Shown piece by piece: positions 54,561-63,015 of a DNA stretch of 64,000 bases; position 1 is the first letter of the stretch; every line of letters starts with the position of its first letter. Origin of the DNA: Geodermatophilus pulveris (lineage in GTDB: Bacteria; Actinomycetota; Actinomycetes; Mycobacteriales; Geodermatophilaceae); assembly GCF_900188375.1 (NCBI RefSeq), contig NZ_FZOO01000013.1, positions 1 to 64,000 on the forward strand, given 5' to 3'. Both the position numbers and the translations under genes were made by a program. The notes under the pieces were generated by a model, which was not told the DNA's origin, ran no database searches, and saw only the letters and a list, made by a program, of their open reading frames with translations.

Positions 54561-55790
54561 TCAGAAGACCTCGAGCCGGGGCAGCGCCACGACGAGCTTC
54601 CCGCCCCAGGAGCGGACCGGGTGGAGTTGCTCGGAGATCTCGTCCCTGAGGTTCCAGGGCATGATCAGGACGTAGTCCGGCCGCACGTCCGCCAGCTTCT
54701 CCGGCGGGTGGATGGGGATGTGGGTGCCGGGCAGGAACCTGCCCTGCTTGAACGGGTTGCGGTCGACGGCGAACGCGATCTGGTCGGCACGGACACCGCA
54801 GTGGTTGAGCAGCGTGTTGCCCTTCCCGGGCGCGCCGTAGGCGACGACCGTCTCCCCCCGGCGGGAGCGCTCGACGAGGAACTCCACGAGGTCGTTACGC
54901 ACCCGCGCGACCGCGATCGCGAAACCGGCGTGGCCCTCGAGGGAGTGCAAGCCCGCCGCCGACTCGGCGGCCAGCACGGAGGCGACGGCATCACTCGGTC
55001 GTGCCGCCCGCTCGGCCGGCATCGACCAGGTGCGGAGAGAACCCCCGTGCGTCGACAGCTCCTCGACGTCGACGACGACCAGGCCCGCCTCGGCCAGGAC
55101 CCGCTGCGTCGTCAGCAGCGAGAGGTACGAGTAGTGCTCGTGGTAGATCGTGTCGTACTCGTTGCCCTCGATGAGCCGCATGAGGTGCGGGATCTCGATG
55201 GTGACCGTGCCGTCGTCGACCACCAGCTCCCGCAGGCCCTTCGCGAAGTCGATGATGTCGGGCACGTGGGCGAACACGTTGTTCGCCACGACGAGATCGG
55301 CCGCTCCGTGCCGGGCCGCGACGTCCCGACCGGTCTGCTCCCCCAGGAAGGTCACCTCGGTCGGGACACCGCGCTCCACCGCAGCCTCGGCCACGTTCGC
55401 CGCGGGCTCGATGCCGAGGGCACGGATCCCTCGTTGGACGACGTGCTGCAGGAGGTACCCGTCATTGCTGGCGACCTCGACGACGAAGGAGCCGGAGTCC
55501 AGCGACAGCCTGTCGACGGCCTCCTCGACGTAGGCCTTGGCGTGCGCGACCCAGGAGTCGCTGTAGGAGGAGAAGTAGGCGTAGTGGCTGAAGATCTCCC
55601 CCGCGTCGATGTAGGCGGGGAGCTGGACCAGCAGGCAACGGGCGCAGATGCGCACGTGGAGCGGGTAGAACACCTCTCCCGAGTCGAGCTGGTCGGCGGT
55701 CAGGTAGCTCTCGCAGGGCGGGGACATCCCCAGGTCCACGAAGGTGTGGACGAGCTCCGCCTGACAGAGCCGGCAGTGCGGTGCGCTCAT
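54561..55790 (-). CDS. Sugar C-methyltransferase (TylCIII/NovU-like)
   Basis: A 409-aa three-domain enzyme. The N-terminal zinc domain has CRLC (6-9) and CARC (49-52). The SAM domain has SFVVEVASNDGYLLQHVVQR and NNVFAHVPDI, and the C-terminal domain has VVAYGAPGKGNTLLNHCGVR, all standard for methyltransferases that put a carbon branch on NDP-keto-deoxysugars. ATG 55790 is preferred because GAGG lies 8 nt upstream and the length then equals the family norm; a frame to 55826 lacks a ribosome site. It heads the operon that continues to 49239. Confidence 0.9.
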   Translation of the reverse strand: MSAPHCRLCQAELVHTFVDLGMSPPCESYLTADQLDSGEVFYPLHVRICARCLLVQLPAYIDAGEIFSHYAYFSSYSDSWVAHAKAYVEEAVDRLSLDSGSFVVEVASNDGYLLQHVVQRGIRALGIEPAANVAEAAVERGVPTEVTFLGEQTGRDVAARHGAADLVVANNVFAHVPDIIDFAKGLRELVVDDGTVTIEIPHLMRLIEGNEYDTIYHEHYSYLSLLTTQRVLAEAGLVVVDVEELSTHGGSLRTWSMPAERAARPSDAVASVLAAESAAGLHSLEGHAGFAIAVARVRNDLVEFLVERSRRGETVVAYGAPGKGNTLLNHCGVRADQIAFAVDRNPFKQGRFLPGTHIPIHPPEKLADVRPDYVLIMPWNLRDEISEQLHPVRSWGGKLVVALPRLEVF

Positions 55791-55912
55791 GACCGTGACC
55801 TCGACCCCGGAGGGGAGTGGTGACATGCTCGCCGCAGCCGCCCCGGCTGGGCGTCGCGGGCTCGCCCCGGATGGCTGCGGCCGGTCGTGACACGCACCCG
55901 GGGAGGGGAGAC

Positions 55913-56500
55913 GTGCGCTGGAGCTCCACCCGCATCGTCGGCGTCGTCGAGTTCACGCCCTCGCCGCACGTCGACGACCGGGGGTTCTTCAGCAGGACCT
56001 TCGACGCCGACGTCGCGCGGGAGGCGGGGATCGATCCCGACTCCTTCGTCCAGGACAGCATGTCCCGCTCGCGCCGAGGGGTGGTCCGCGGCCTGCACGT
56101 CCGGCTGGGTGAGGGGGAGAGCAAGCTCGTGCGCTGCTCCTCCGGCCAGGTCTTCGACGTCGTCGTGGACCTGCGCCCGAACTCCCCGACCCACCTCGAG
56201 TGGCTCTCCGTCATCCTCGACGGCGAGAAGCAGAACTCGGTCTTCATCCCGGCCGGGTGCGCCCACGGCTTCCAGGCGCTCACCGAGCCGGCGGACACGG
56301 CCTATCGCATCGACCGGCGGCACGACCCGCAGGAGGACCTCACGATCGCTCACGACGACCCCCGGCTCGCTGTCCCATGGCCTCTCCCCGTCCATGCCAT
56401 GTCACGGTCCGACGCCGCCGCGCTGCCACTGGCGGAGCTGTCGACCGAGCTGGCGTCCATCCGGAGCCGAGCGCGCACGGGCGGGAAGCCAGTCGACTGA
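55913..56500 (+). CDS. RmlC-like NDP-sugar 3,5-epimerase
   Basis: A 195-aa cupin. It carries FTPSPHVDDRGFFSRTF, MSRSRRGVVRGLHVR, with the catalytic-base His62, LVRCSSGQVFDVVVDLRPNS and FIPAGCAHGF, as in dTDP-4-keto-6-deoxyglucose 3,5-epimerase. By hand alignment the catalytic Tyr expected in YKxTDYYxP falls on His in YRIDRRHDP, so a changed outcome (single epimerisation) is possible. The GTG follows GGAGGGGAG closely. It is divergent from the C-methyltransferase and probably part of the same pathway. Its 3' end overlaps a convergent glycosyltransferase by 99 bp. Confidence 0.85.
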   Translation: MRWSSTRIVGVVEFTPSPHVDDRGFFSRTFDADVAREAGIDPDSFVQDSMSRSRRGVVRGLHVRLGEGESKLVRCSSGQVFDVVVDLRPNSPTHLEWLSVILDGEKQNSVFIPAGCAHGFQALTEPADTAYRIDRRHDPQEDLTIAHDDPRLAVPWPLPVHAMSRSDAAALPLAELSTELASIRSRARTGGKPVD

Positions 56501-57517
56501 CCCCCAGCCGAGGATGCGCTGCCGGGCACCATGGCCTCTCTCGGCCAGCTGCTGCTTCAGCGGGTGGACGCGAGTGAGCAGCCGGGGGGACAGCTCCAAC
56601 AGCACCACGATCACGCAGGCCCGCAGGGTGGCCCGCTGAGCGCGCGCCTCCCGGGCCGACCGGCGAGCAGTCTCGATGTCCCCATCGACGAATGCCCATC
56701 GCGCACGCCGCAGGGCCTGGTGATAACGCAGGCGCCGCATCGGGGACTGCGCGATGGCGAGATGGCGCGGGTCACCCGACTCCTCGGCGAACGTCTGGAA
56801 CGTCCGCACCAGAGAGTCCTCGAACTGCTCGACCCTCTCGGGATGCCGGGACTGGGACTGTTCGCGTACCCGGTACCGACCCAGCTTCTGCGGGAGCAGG
56901 CGGACCTCGAATCGGCTGGCGAGCCGCAGCCAGGTGAGCACGTCACTCTCCAGGCCGGGCTCGTAGCCACCGACGGCCCGCCACGCTCTCCTGCTGATGG
57001 CGCCCGTGTAGTAGGGCACCCGGCCGGCCAGCACCTCCTCCACGGTGAGGAGGTCCCCGCCCTTGCCCGGCGGACGGCTACCGATCGACCGGAGATAGCT
57101 CTGACGGGAGGGCCGTTCGTCCCCATCGCGCACCATGTGGGCGTCGCACCCGACCGCGTCCACGGAGGGGTGGCCGTCGAGGAAGTCGAGCACCGTGGCC
57201 GTGAACTCGGGCACGATCTCGTCGTCGCTGTCGAGGACGGCGAAGTGGTCGCCCCGCGCCACCGCGGCCGCGGCCATCACCCCGCCCGCGTAGCCCCGGT
57301 TCTCCTGACGGACCAGGCGCACCCGCGGGTCGTCGGCGAAGGACCGGACGATGGAGGCGATCTCGTCCGAGTTCCCGTTGTCCACGACGACCAGCTCCCA
57401 GGCCGGGCTGGTCTGGGACAGGACCGACGAGATGGTGTCGGCGAGGTACGCCTCAGTCCGGTAGGCCGTCGTCAGGAAGCTGAGACGAGGTCGGTCCAGC
57501 GGCGCGCTCGTCGTCAC
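56402..57517 (-). CDS. Family 2 glycosyltransferase
   Basis: A 371-aa GT-A enzyme with LSFLTTAYRTEAYLADTISS, VVVDNGNSDEIA, ENRGYAGGVMAAAAVARGDH and FAVLDSDDEIVPE, with the DxD. The acceptor side shows YYTGAISRRAWRAVGGYEPG and SDVLTWLRLA. The C-terminal ~70 residues, read opposite the end of the RmlC-like gene, are Arg-rich and may be dispensable. It is coupled to the preceding dehydrogenase gene (GTGA-type 4-bp overlap at 57514-57517). Confidence 0.88.
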   Translation of the reverse strand: MTTSAPLDRPRLSFLTTAYRTEAYLADTISSVLSQTSPAWELVVVDNGNSDEIASIVRSFADDPRVRLVRQENRGYAGGVMAAAAVARGDHFAVLDSDDEIVPEFTATVLDFLDGHPSVDAVGCDAHMVRDGDERPSRQSYLRSIGSRPPGKGGDLLTVEEVLAGRVPYYTGAISRRAWRAVGGYEPGLESDVLTWLRLASRFEVRLLPQKLGRYRVREQSQSRHPERVEQFEDSLVRTFQTFAEESGDPRHLAIAQSPMRRLRYHQALRRARWAFVDGDIETARRSAREARAQRATLRACVIVVLLELSPRLLTRVHPLKQQLAERGHGARQRILGWGSVDWLPARARSAPDGRQLGRQLRQWQRGGVGP

Positions 57518-58854
57518 CAGGACAGCCCCAGGTACTGGTTGCCGGCGCGCGCGGCACGCAACCGCGGGACGTGGACGAGGTCGAGCACGACCGTGCCGAC
57601 GGGAGCACGCTCCACCGCAGCGACCGTGGCGTCGTCACCGGCCGCGACCACGAGCACCTCCCCGTGCTGGGCGACGGCGTCCCGGTCCCGGGCGAGGTGC
57701 TCGGCGAGGTGGGGCAGCCGATCGTCGATGTGCGCCTTGTTCGAGCCGGTGAGGCGGGAGAGGGCGACGTTCTCGTCGTGGATCAGGACGTCGCAGCCCT
57801 TTCCGATCAGGCGTTCGGCGAGCTCCACCATCGGGCTCTCGCGCAGGTCGTCGGTCCCCGACTTGAACGAGAGGCCGAACAGCCCGACCTTGCGCTTCCC
57901 GAGCGCGAGGATGCTGTCCAGCGCCCGGCGCAGGTGCGCCTCGTTGGACGCCAGGATGTTGGCGAGGACGGGTACCTCGACGTCGTGCTGGCGGGCGGTG
58001 TGCGCCAAGGCGCGGACGTCCTTGGGCAGGCACGACCCGCCGAAGGCGAAGCCCGGCCGCAGGTACGCCGCGCTGAGGTTCAACTTCGTGTCGGACAGGA
58101 AGACGTCCATCACCTCGTGCGAGTCCAGTCCCAGGGCAGCGCAGATCGCCCCGATCTCGTTGGCGAAGTCGACCTTGAGCGCGTGGAAGCAGTTGTCCAC
58201 GTACTTGGCCATCTCCGCGACACCGATCGGGACGACGAACCGCGGCCCGGGGATCCCGTCGTAGAGGCCGACCACCAGTGCGGCGGATCTCTCCTCGGTC
58301 TGACCGACGACCGTCTTCGGTGGCGCGGAGAAGTCCTGGACGCTCGTCCCCTCGCGGAGGAACTCCGGGTTGACGCAGACGCCGAAGTCGACACCGACCT
58401 GCTTCCCGGACAGTTGCTCGAGCAGTGGGATCAGCCGGCCCTCGCAGGTCCCCGGGAGCATCGTGCTGCGGTACACCACCGTGTGCCAGCCGGCTTTGGC
58501 TGCCAGGACGGCGCCGATCTGCGTCGTCACGGCCTCGAGGTAGGCGGTGGACAGACCTCCGCCGGGCAGCGAGGGCGTGGCCACGCAGACCAGGGACACG
58601 TCGCTGTCGAGCACCGCCTCCGTGGCGCTGTCGGTGACGGAGAGGAGACCCGACGTCACCGCGTCGCGGACCAGCTCCGTCAGTCCCGCCTCGATGACGG
58701 GCGGGAGCCCCCGGCGGAGCAACTCCAGCTTGCGCGGGTCGACGTCGACCCCGACGACACGGTGCCCCCGGGCAGCGAAACACGCGGCCGAGATCGAGCC
58801 GACGTACCCGAGTCCGAAGACGCTGATCGCGGGCAGCGTCCCACTCGCGTCCAT
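57514..58854 (-). CDS. GDP-mannose 6-dehydrogenase-like enzyme (AlgD type)
   Basis: A 446-aa NAD-dependent nucleotide-sugar dehydrogenase. It has SVFGLGYVGSISAACFAARG (11-30), FGVCVNPEFLREGTS, and LRPGFAFGGSCLPKDVRAL with the catalytic Cys275. The string MDVFLSDTKLNLS just before it and the C-terminal YLGLSW recall AlgD (MDVFxxDxKLNxS, YxGICW) rather than UDP-glucose dehydrogenase. It would oxidise GDP-mannose to GDP-mannuronate, giving a second acidic sugar. ATG 58854 gives the family length; a frame to 58893 adds 13 residues. Confidence 0.82.
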   Translation of the reverse strand: MDASGTLPAISVFGLGYVGSISAACFAARGHRVVGVDVDPRKLELLRRGLPPVIEAGLTELVRDAVTSGLLSVTDSATEAVLDSDVSLVCVATPSLPGGGLSTAYLEAVTTQIGAVLAAKAGWHTVVYRSTMLPGTCEGRLIPLLEQLSGKQVGVDFGVCVNPEFLREGTSVQDFSAPPKTVVGQTEERSAALVVGLYDGIPGPRFVVPIGVAEMAKYVDNCFHALKVDFANEIGAICAALGLDSHEVMDVFLSDTKLNLSAAYLRPGFAFGGSCLPKDVRALAHTARQHDVEVPVLANILASNEAHLRRALDSILALGKRKVGLFGLSFKSGTDDLRESPMVELAERLIGKGCDVLIHDENVALSRLTGSNKAHIDDRLPHLAEHLARDRDAVAQHGEVLVVAAGDDATVAAVERAPVGTVVLDLVHVPRLRAARAGNQYLGLSW

Positions 58855-58899
58855 CCGAGTCCGCCCTGTCTCGGGTGACGCAGCGCGATGCATTGCGGC

Positions 58900-58905
58900 A
58901 GGTTA
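58900..58905 (-). promoter_or_regulatory. TAACCT -10 box, leftward dehydrogenase operon
   Basis: Minus-strand TAACCT inside TAACCTGCCG. The same 10 bases occur on the plus strand at 59065-59074 for the divergent gene, giving an inverted pair about 165 bp apart. Confidence 0.4.
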
Positions 58906-59064
58906 GGAGTGCGCCGACCCACGGCAATCCGAGGTCCACGCCCCCTGAGGGCGCCGTGGCGCGTCGGCACTCACCGCGACGGCACAACGACTTCGTCCCC
59001 GGGACGCCCGGGGAGCGGCGGCCACGGGAGTCCGGCGGGCGTAGCGACGCCGACGGAGATGTCG

Positions 59065-59070
59065 TAACCT
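59065..59070 (+). promoter_or_regulatory. TAACCT -10 box, rightward glycosidase gene
   Basis: TAACCTGCCG on the plus strand, 50 nt before ATG 59120. TCGTAACCT also occurs at 30414-30422 upstream of the copolymerase operon. Confidence 0.4.
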
Positions 59071-59119
59071 GCCGGGCCCGAGTTCACGCTCCTGCTCGAA
59101 GGCGTTGGAGCGATCGCAG

Positions 59120-60595
59120 ATGACACCAGCGAGCCCGACCACGGCGCGGCATCCCGCACGTCTCCTGACGGGAGGCGCGCTGGTGCTGCTGCTGTGCTTG
59201 GTGGCCGCCTCCGGTGGGTGGCTCCTCCGCCGGGGAGGCCCCCAGGGACAGGCCATGCACATCACCGGTGCGAGCACCTACCGCGACGCCCCCTGGCCCG
59301 AGGCCACGCCGAGGGTGGGATCGACCGGACGGCCCTTCGTCACGTCGATCAGCCCCGATCGCCGCTTCTTCCTGGACCAGTACGGGGAGCCCATCCGGCT
59401 CAAGGGCGACACCCCCTGGTCGTTGATGACGGACCTGTCCCCGGACGAGGCCGCGCTCTACTTCTCGACACGGGCAGGCCAGGGGTTCAACGCGGTGATC
59501 GTCTCCCTGCTCGGCGCACTGGGCAACGGAGGTCCCTTCGACGACGGCCGGACCCACGACGGGCTGGCGCCGTTCGTCGGGGGGGACGTGCTGCGGTTCG
59601 ACGAGCCCTACTGGGACCGCGTGGTGTCCTACCTGCAGATGGCGGCCGAGCGCGGCGTGACCGTGCTGCTCTACCCCGTCGACGGCTGGAGCATCGGGCA
59701 CTCCTTCGTACCGACGTCGATCCAACAGTGCCGCGACTTCGGCCGCCTGGTCGCCGAGCGGCTCGCCGGCCTCCCCAACATCGTGTGGGTGATCGGCGGG
59801 GACTACGTGCCGGCCACCGACGACCTCGCCGGAGGCAGTGACGTCGACCGGTGCTGGGACGCCATGATGCGTGGCGTGCGGGAGGCCGGCGACGGCCGAC
59901 CGTTCTCCATCCAGTTGACCTTCGACAGGTCGATCTCCAGTGACAACCCGTTCTGGGCCCGGCGGATCGACTGGAACTTCGTCTACACCTACCACCCCAC
60001 CTACGCCGCCGTCCTGGACGCGTACGGGCGCACCCCGACGATGCCGGCCGTGCTCGGCGAGGCCAACTACGAGGGCGAGAACAACCAGTCCGAGTCGGCG
60101 CCCACCTCCGATGAGACGCTGCGCCGCCAGGTGCTGTGGAGCCTGACCTCCGGCGCCGCCGGCGAGTTCATGGGCACCCACGACTGGGACTTCCACCCCG
60201 GTTGGCGGACGCGGCTGTCCAGCCCGGCCACGACCCAGATCGCAGGCCTGCGCGACCTGTTCGACGGCCTGCGGTGGTGGCAGCTCGTGCCCGACACAGC
60301 AGGCACGCTGGTGACGGCAGGGCGCGGCACCCCGCTGGACGACGCCCCCGTCGACGTCCTCGACAACGACTACGTGACGGCGGCGCGCACGCCCGACGGC
60401 CGGCAGGCCGTCGTCTACGTGCCCACCGCCCGCACCATCACCGTCGATCCCGCGGTCCTGCCCACCGGCACCTCCGCCGTCTGGGTCGACCCGACGTCCG
60501 GGCGCAGGATCCCGGCGCCGGTCTCGAGCACCTTCACCACCCCGGGACCGAACGACGCCGGCGACCACGACTGGGTCCTCCTGCTCACCTCGTGA
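59120..60595 (+). CDS. DUF4038/GH140-like exported glycosidase
   Basis: A 491-aa protein with an N-terminal membrane anchor or signal (LLTGGALVLLLCLVAASGGW) and a TIM-barrel-like DUF4038 domain starting FFLDQYGEPIRLKGDTPWSL. It includes GQGFNAVIVSLLG, NIVWVIGGDYVP, PAVLGEANYEGENN with a Glu candidate and SGAAGEFMGTHDWDFHPGW, then a C-terminal beta domain. Related enzymes include apiosidases that cleave branched pectin sugars, so it may trim or degrade the polymer outside the cell. ATG 59120 has GGAG 9 nt upstream. Confidence 0.8.
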   Translation: MTPASPTTARHPARLLTGGALVLLLCLVAASGGWLLRRGGPQGQAMHITGASTYRDAPWPEATPRVGSTGRPFVTSISPDRRFFLDQYGEPIRLKGDTPWSLMTDLSPDEAALYFSTRAGQGFNAVIVSLLGALGNGGPFDDGRTHDGLAPFVGGDVLRFDEPYWDRVVSYLQMAAERGVTVLLYPVDGWSIGHSFVPTSIQQCRDFGRLVAERLAGLPNIVWVIGGDYVPATDDLAGGSDVDRCWDAMMRGVREAGDGRPFSIQLTFDRSISSDNPFWARRIDWNFVYTYHPTYAAVLDAYGRTPTMPAVLGEANYEGENNQSESAPTSDETLRRQVLWSLTSGAAGEFMGTHDWDFHPGWRTRLSSPATTQIAGLRDLFDGLRWWQLVPDTAGTLVTAGRGTPLDDAPVDVLDNDYVTAARTPDGRQAVVYVPTARTITVDPAVLPTGTSAVWVDPTSGRRIPAPVSSTFTTPGPNDAGDHDWVLLLTS

Positions 60596-60749
60596 AGGAC
60601 GCGTGCTGCCGGGTCCGGCGCGGACGAGCCCGCCGTCCTCCGGGACCGTGGGTGGTTAGCTCCTCCCCGGTCGGGCTGACCTGCCTGCGTCCCGTCGAGA
60701 CCCGTGCCGAGGGAGCTGCCGCGCCGGTGGACCGAGGAGCAGACGTCTG

Positions 60750-62906
60750 GTGAACGGTCGGTCGACGACACGGGTGCAGCGGCTGGAGTGGTACCTCCGC
60801 AGGCTGCACGCCATGACCCCCGGCGAGGTGGGCTGGCGTGCTGGGCGCCTGGTGGAGCAGCGCCTTCCGCGGCGCTCCCTGGGGGCGGCATCGCGCGCCC
60901 GGCTCCTCGGCCGTGCGAACGCCGGCTGGGAGCCCGTCCTGCACGACTTCCGGAACGGTGTCGGCAGGCCCGTACTGCTCGACCGCTCCCGTGCCCGGGA
61001 GATCGCCGGCCGCCACCCCGACCAGGTGGCCGCACTGGTCGAAGCGGCTGACCGGATCCGCGCCGGCGTCGTCACCTACTTCGGTCACCCCGGAGCGCGA
61101 CTCGGGTGGCCGATCGACTGGAACCACGACCCGGTCAGCGACGTCCGGTGGCCCCTCGTGGACGCCGCCCGCATCGACCACCGGACGGCGGCGGCGGATC
61201 CCAAGTGGATCTGGGAGCTCAACCGGCTCCAGCACCTCCCGTGGCTCGCCGAGGCATGGCTGTTCACGGGGAGGGACGAGTTCGCGGAGCTGGCGCTGGT
61301 ACACCTGGACTCCTGGCTGGACCAGAACCGGGTGGGGCAGGGGATCGCCTGGCGCGGTGCGTTCGAGGCCGGGGTCCGCGCGGTGTCGGTGGCCGTCGCC
61401 CTGCAGGGGCTGCGGGACTTCGACAGGCTCACCGACGCCCGCTTCGAGCGGGTCGTCCGCATGCTCGCGAGCAGCGCCGAGCTCTGCTGGCGGCACCGGT
61501 CGCGCTACAGCTCGGCGAACAACCACCTCGTCGGCGAGCTCGCCGGTCTCGCAACGGTCGCGATCCTCTTCCCGGAGCTCGCCCCCTCGCCGAGGTGGGA
61601 GCGGCAGGCGGTCCACGGCCTGGCGGACGAGGCCTCCCGGCAGATCCTTCCCGACGGCGCCGGCGCCGAGCAGGCCGTGGGCTACCAGGTGTTCACCGTC
61701 GAGCTGCTGATGGTCGTGGCCGTCCTCCTCTCGGCGCGTGGGGACGTCATCCCGGCTCCGCTCACCGCGGCCATCGACCGCAGCGCGGACTACCTGGCCG
61801 CCGTCGTCGGCGACACCGATCCCGATCCGCGGTACGGCGACGACGACGAGGGCTTCGCCCTCCGGCTGGGACCCGAGCCGCGCCGCACCGTCCGGGACCA
61901 CCTGGGGCTGGTCGCCGCCTTCACGGACAACGCGCGAGCTCGCGAGGCAGGCACCAGCACGCTGGCCGCCGGCTGGGTCCGCGCCGTCCGGGGGACGGTG
62001 GAGGCGTCGCCCGACGTGCCGGCTGCCCGGCGCGAGAGCGGCTTCGTGGCTCCGCAGGGAGGGCTCGTGGTCCTGCGCTCACCCGGCCGCCGGATCACCG
62101 TGGACGTCGGCCCGCTGGGTTACCTCGCCATCGCGGCGCACGGGCACGCCGATGCCCTGGCGGTGACCGTGAGCCTGGACGGCCACGACGTCGTCGGCCA
62201 GCCGGGAGCCGCGAGCTACTACGGGCACCCGGAGTGGCGGTCGGTCCATCGCAGCACCCGTGCCCATCCCACGGTGACGGTGGACGGGCAGAGCTCGTCG
62301 GTCCCCGGCGGCCCCTTCCTGTGGACCCGGCACGCCCGGGTCCGTGTCCGGTCCGTCGATCTCGACCGGGGCATCGTCGACGCAGAGCACGACGGGTACC
62401 AGCGGCTCGCCGCGCCGGTCACGCACCGCCGGTGGCTGTCCGCTCCGCGGGGCGAGCCGGTGGTCCTCGTCATCGACGAGGTCACCGGGGCCGGCGTCCA
62501 CGAGATGCGCACGTCGTGGCCTCTGCACCCTGACCTCGACGTGGAGCGGGTGCCCCAGGGACACCTGGTCACCCGGAACGGAACCACCGTCCTGCAGATC
62601 CTCGCCGCCGCGGTGCCCGGCGCGACCCTCGACGAGGTCCGCGGTGACGAGGAGACCCACCTGGGGTGGTGGTCGGACCGGCTCGAGAGCCGGGTGCCGT
62701 CCTGGCTCGTCGGGGGGTCCACGCGCGGGGCGACCCCGCTCGTGGCGGCGACGCTGCTCTGCCCGCCGGGACACGTGCCCGTCGACGAGTTCACGGTGGC
62801 CCGGAGGAGCGACCTCATCACTGTCGCCTGGCGCTGCGGGGCAGAGCGCTGGGAAGCCGTCGTCGACCGATCGCGCCCGGGGGCGGTGACCCGCCGGACA
62901 CGGTGA
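60750..62906 (+). CDS. Heparinase II/III-like polysaccharide lyase
   Basis: A 718-aa protein with an alpha/alpha-toroid N-terminal half (WPIDWNHDP, then WELNRLQHLPWLAEAWLFTG and YSSANNHLVGELAGLATVAI) and a beta-sandwich C-terminal half (GPLGYLAIAAHGHADALAVT, with the conserved His pair). It resembles heparinase II/III and oligo-alginate lyase enzymes that cut uronate-containing chains by beta-elimination. No signal peptide is evident, so it may work inside on repeat units or be exported another way. In exopolysaccharide loci it often goes with glucuronate- or mannuronate-rich products, in keeping with the two dehydrogenases. GTG start with GAGGAG upstream. Confidence 0.83.
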   Translation: MNGRSTTRVQRLEWYLRRLHAMTPGEVGWRAGRLVEQRLPRRSLGAASRARLLGRANAGWEPVLHDFRNGVGRPVLLDRSRAREIAGRHPDQVAALVEAADRIRAGVVTYFGHPGARLGWPIDWNHDPVSDVRWPLVDAARIDHRTAAADPKWIWELNRLQHLPWLAEAWLFTGRDEFAELALVHLDSWLDQNRVGQGIAWRGAFEAGVRAVSVAVALQGLRDFDRLTDARFERVVRMLASSAELCWRHRSRYSSANNHLVGELAGLATVAILFPELAPSPRWERQAVHGLADEASRQILPDGAGAEQAVGYQVFTVELLMVVAVLLSARGDVIPAPLTAAIDRSADYLAAVVGDTDPDPRYGDDDEGFALRLGPEPRRTVRDHLGLVAAFTDNARAREAGTSTLAAGWVRAVRGTVEASPDVPAARRESGFVAPQGGLVVLRSPGRRITVDVGPLGYLAIAAHGHADALAVTVSLDGHDVVGQPGAASYYGHPEWRSVHRSTRAHPTVTVDGQSSSVPGGPFLWTRHARVRVRSVDLDRGIVDAEHDGYQRLAAPVTHRRWLSAPRGEPVVLVIDEVTGAGVHEMRTSWPLHPDLDVERVPQGHLVTRNGTTVLQILAAAVPGATLDEVRGDEETHLGWWSDRLESRVPSWLVGGSTRGATPLVAATLLCPPGHVPVDEFTVARRSDLITVAWRCGAERWEAVVDRSRPGAVTRRTR

Positions 62907-62979
62907 GGTGACTGCCGGACACGGTCGGCCGGCGGTGCCGCCCCGCCCCGCAGCGACGAGTCCCCGGTCGCCGGAGTCA

Positions 62980-63009
62980 TGGACACCCCTGCCGGCGCGC
63001 CCCTACGGT
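62980..63009 (+). promoter_or_regulatory. Promoter TGGACA-18-TACGGT, leaderless methyltransferase gene
   Basis: TGGACA at 62980-62985 and TACGGT at 63004-63009, an 18-bp spacer, with ATG 6 nt after the -10. It is the clearest promoter in the window. Confidence 0.55.
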
Positions 63010-63015
63010 GCGCCG

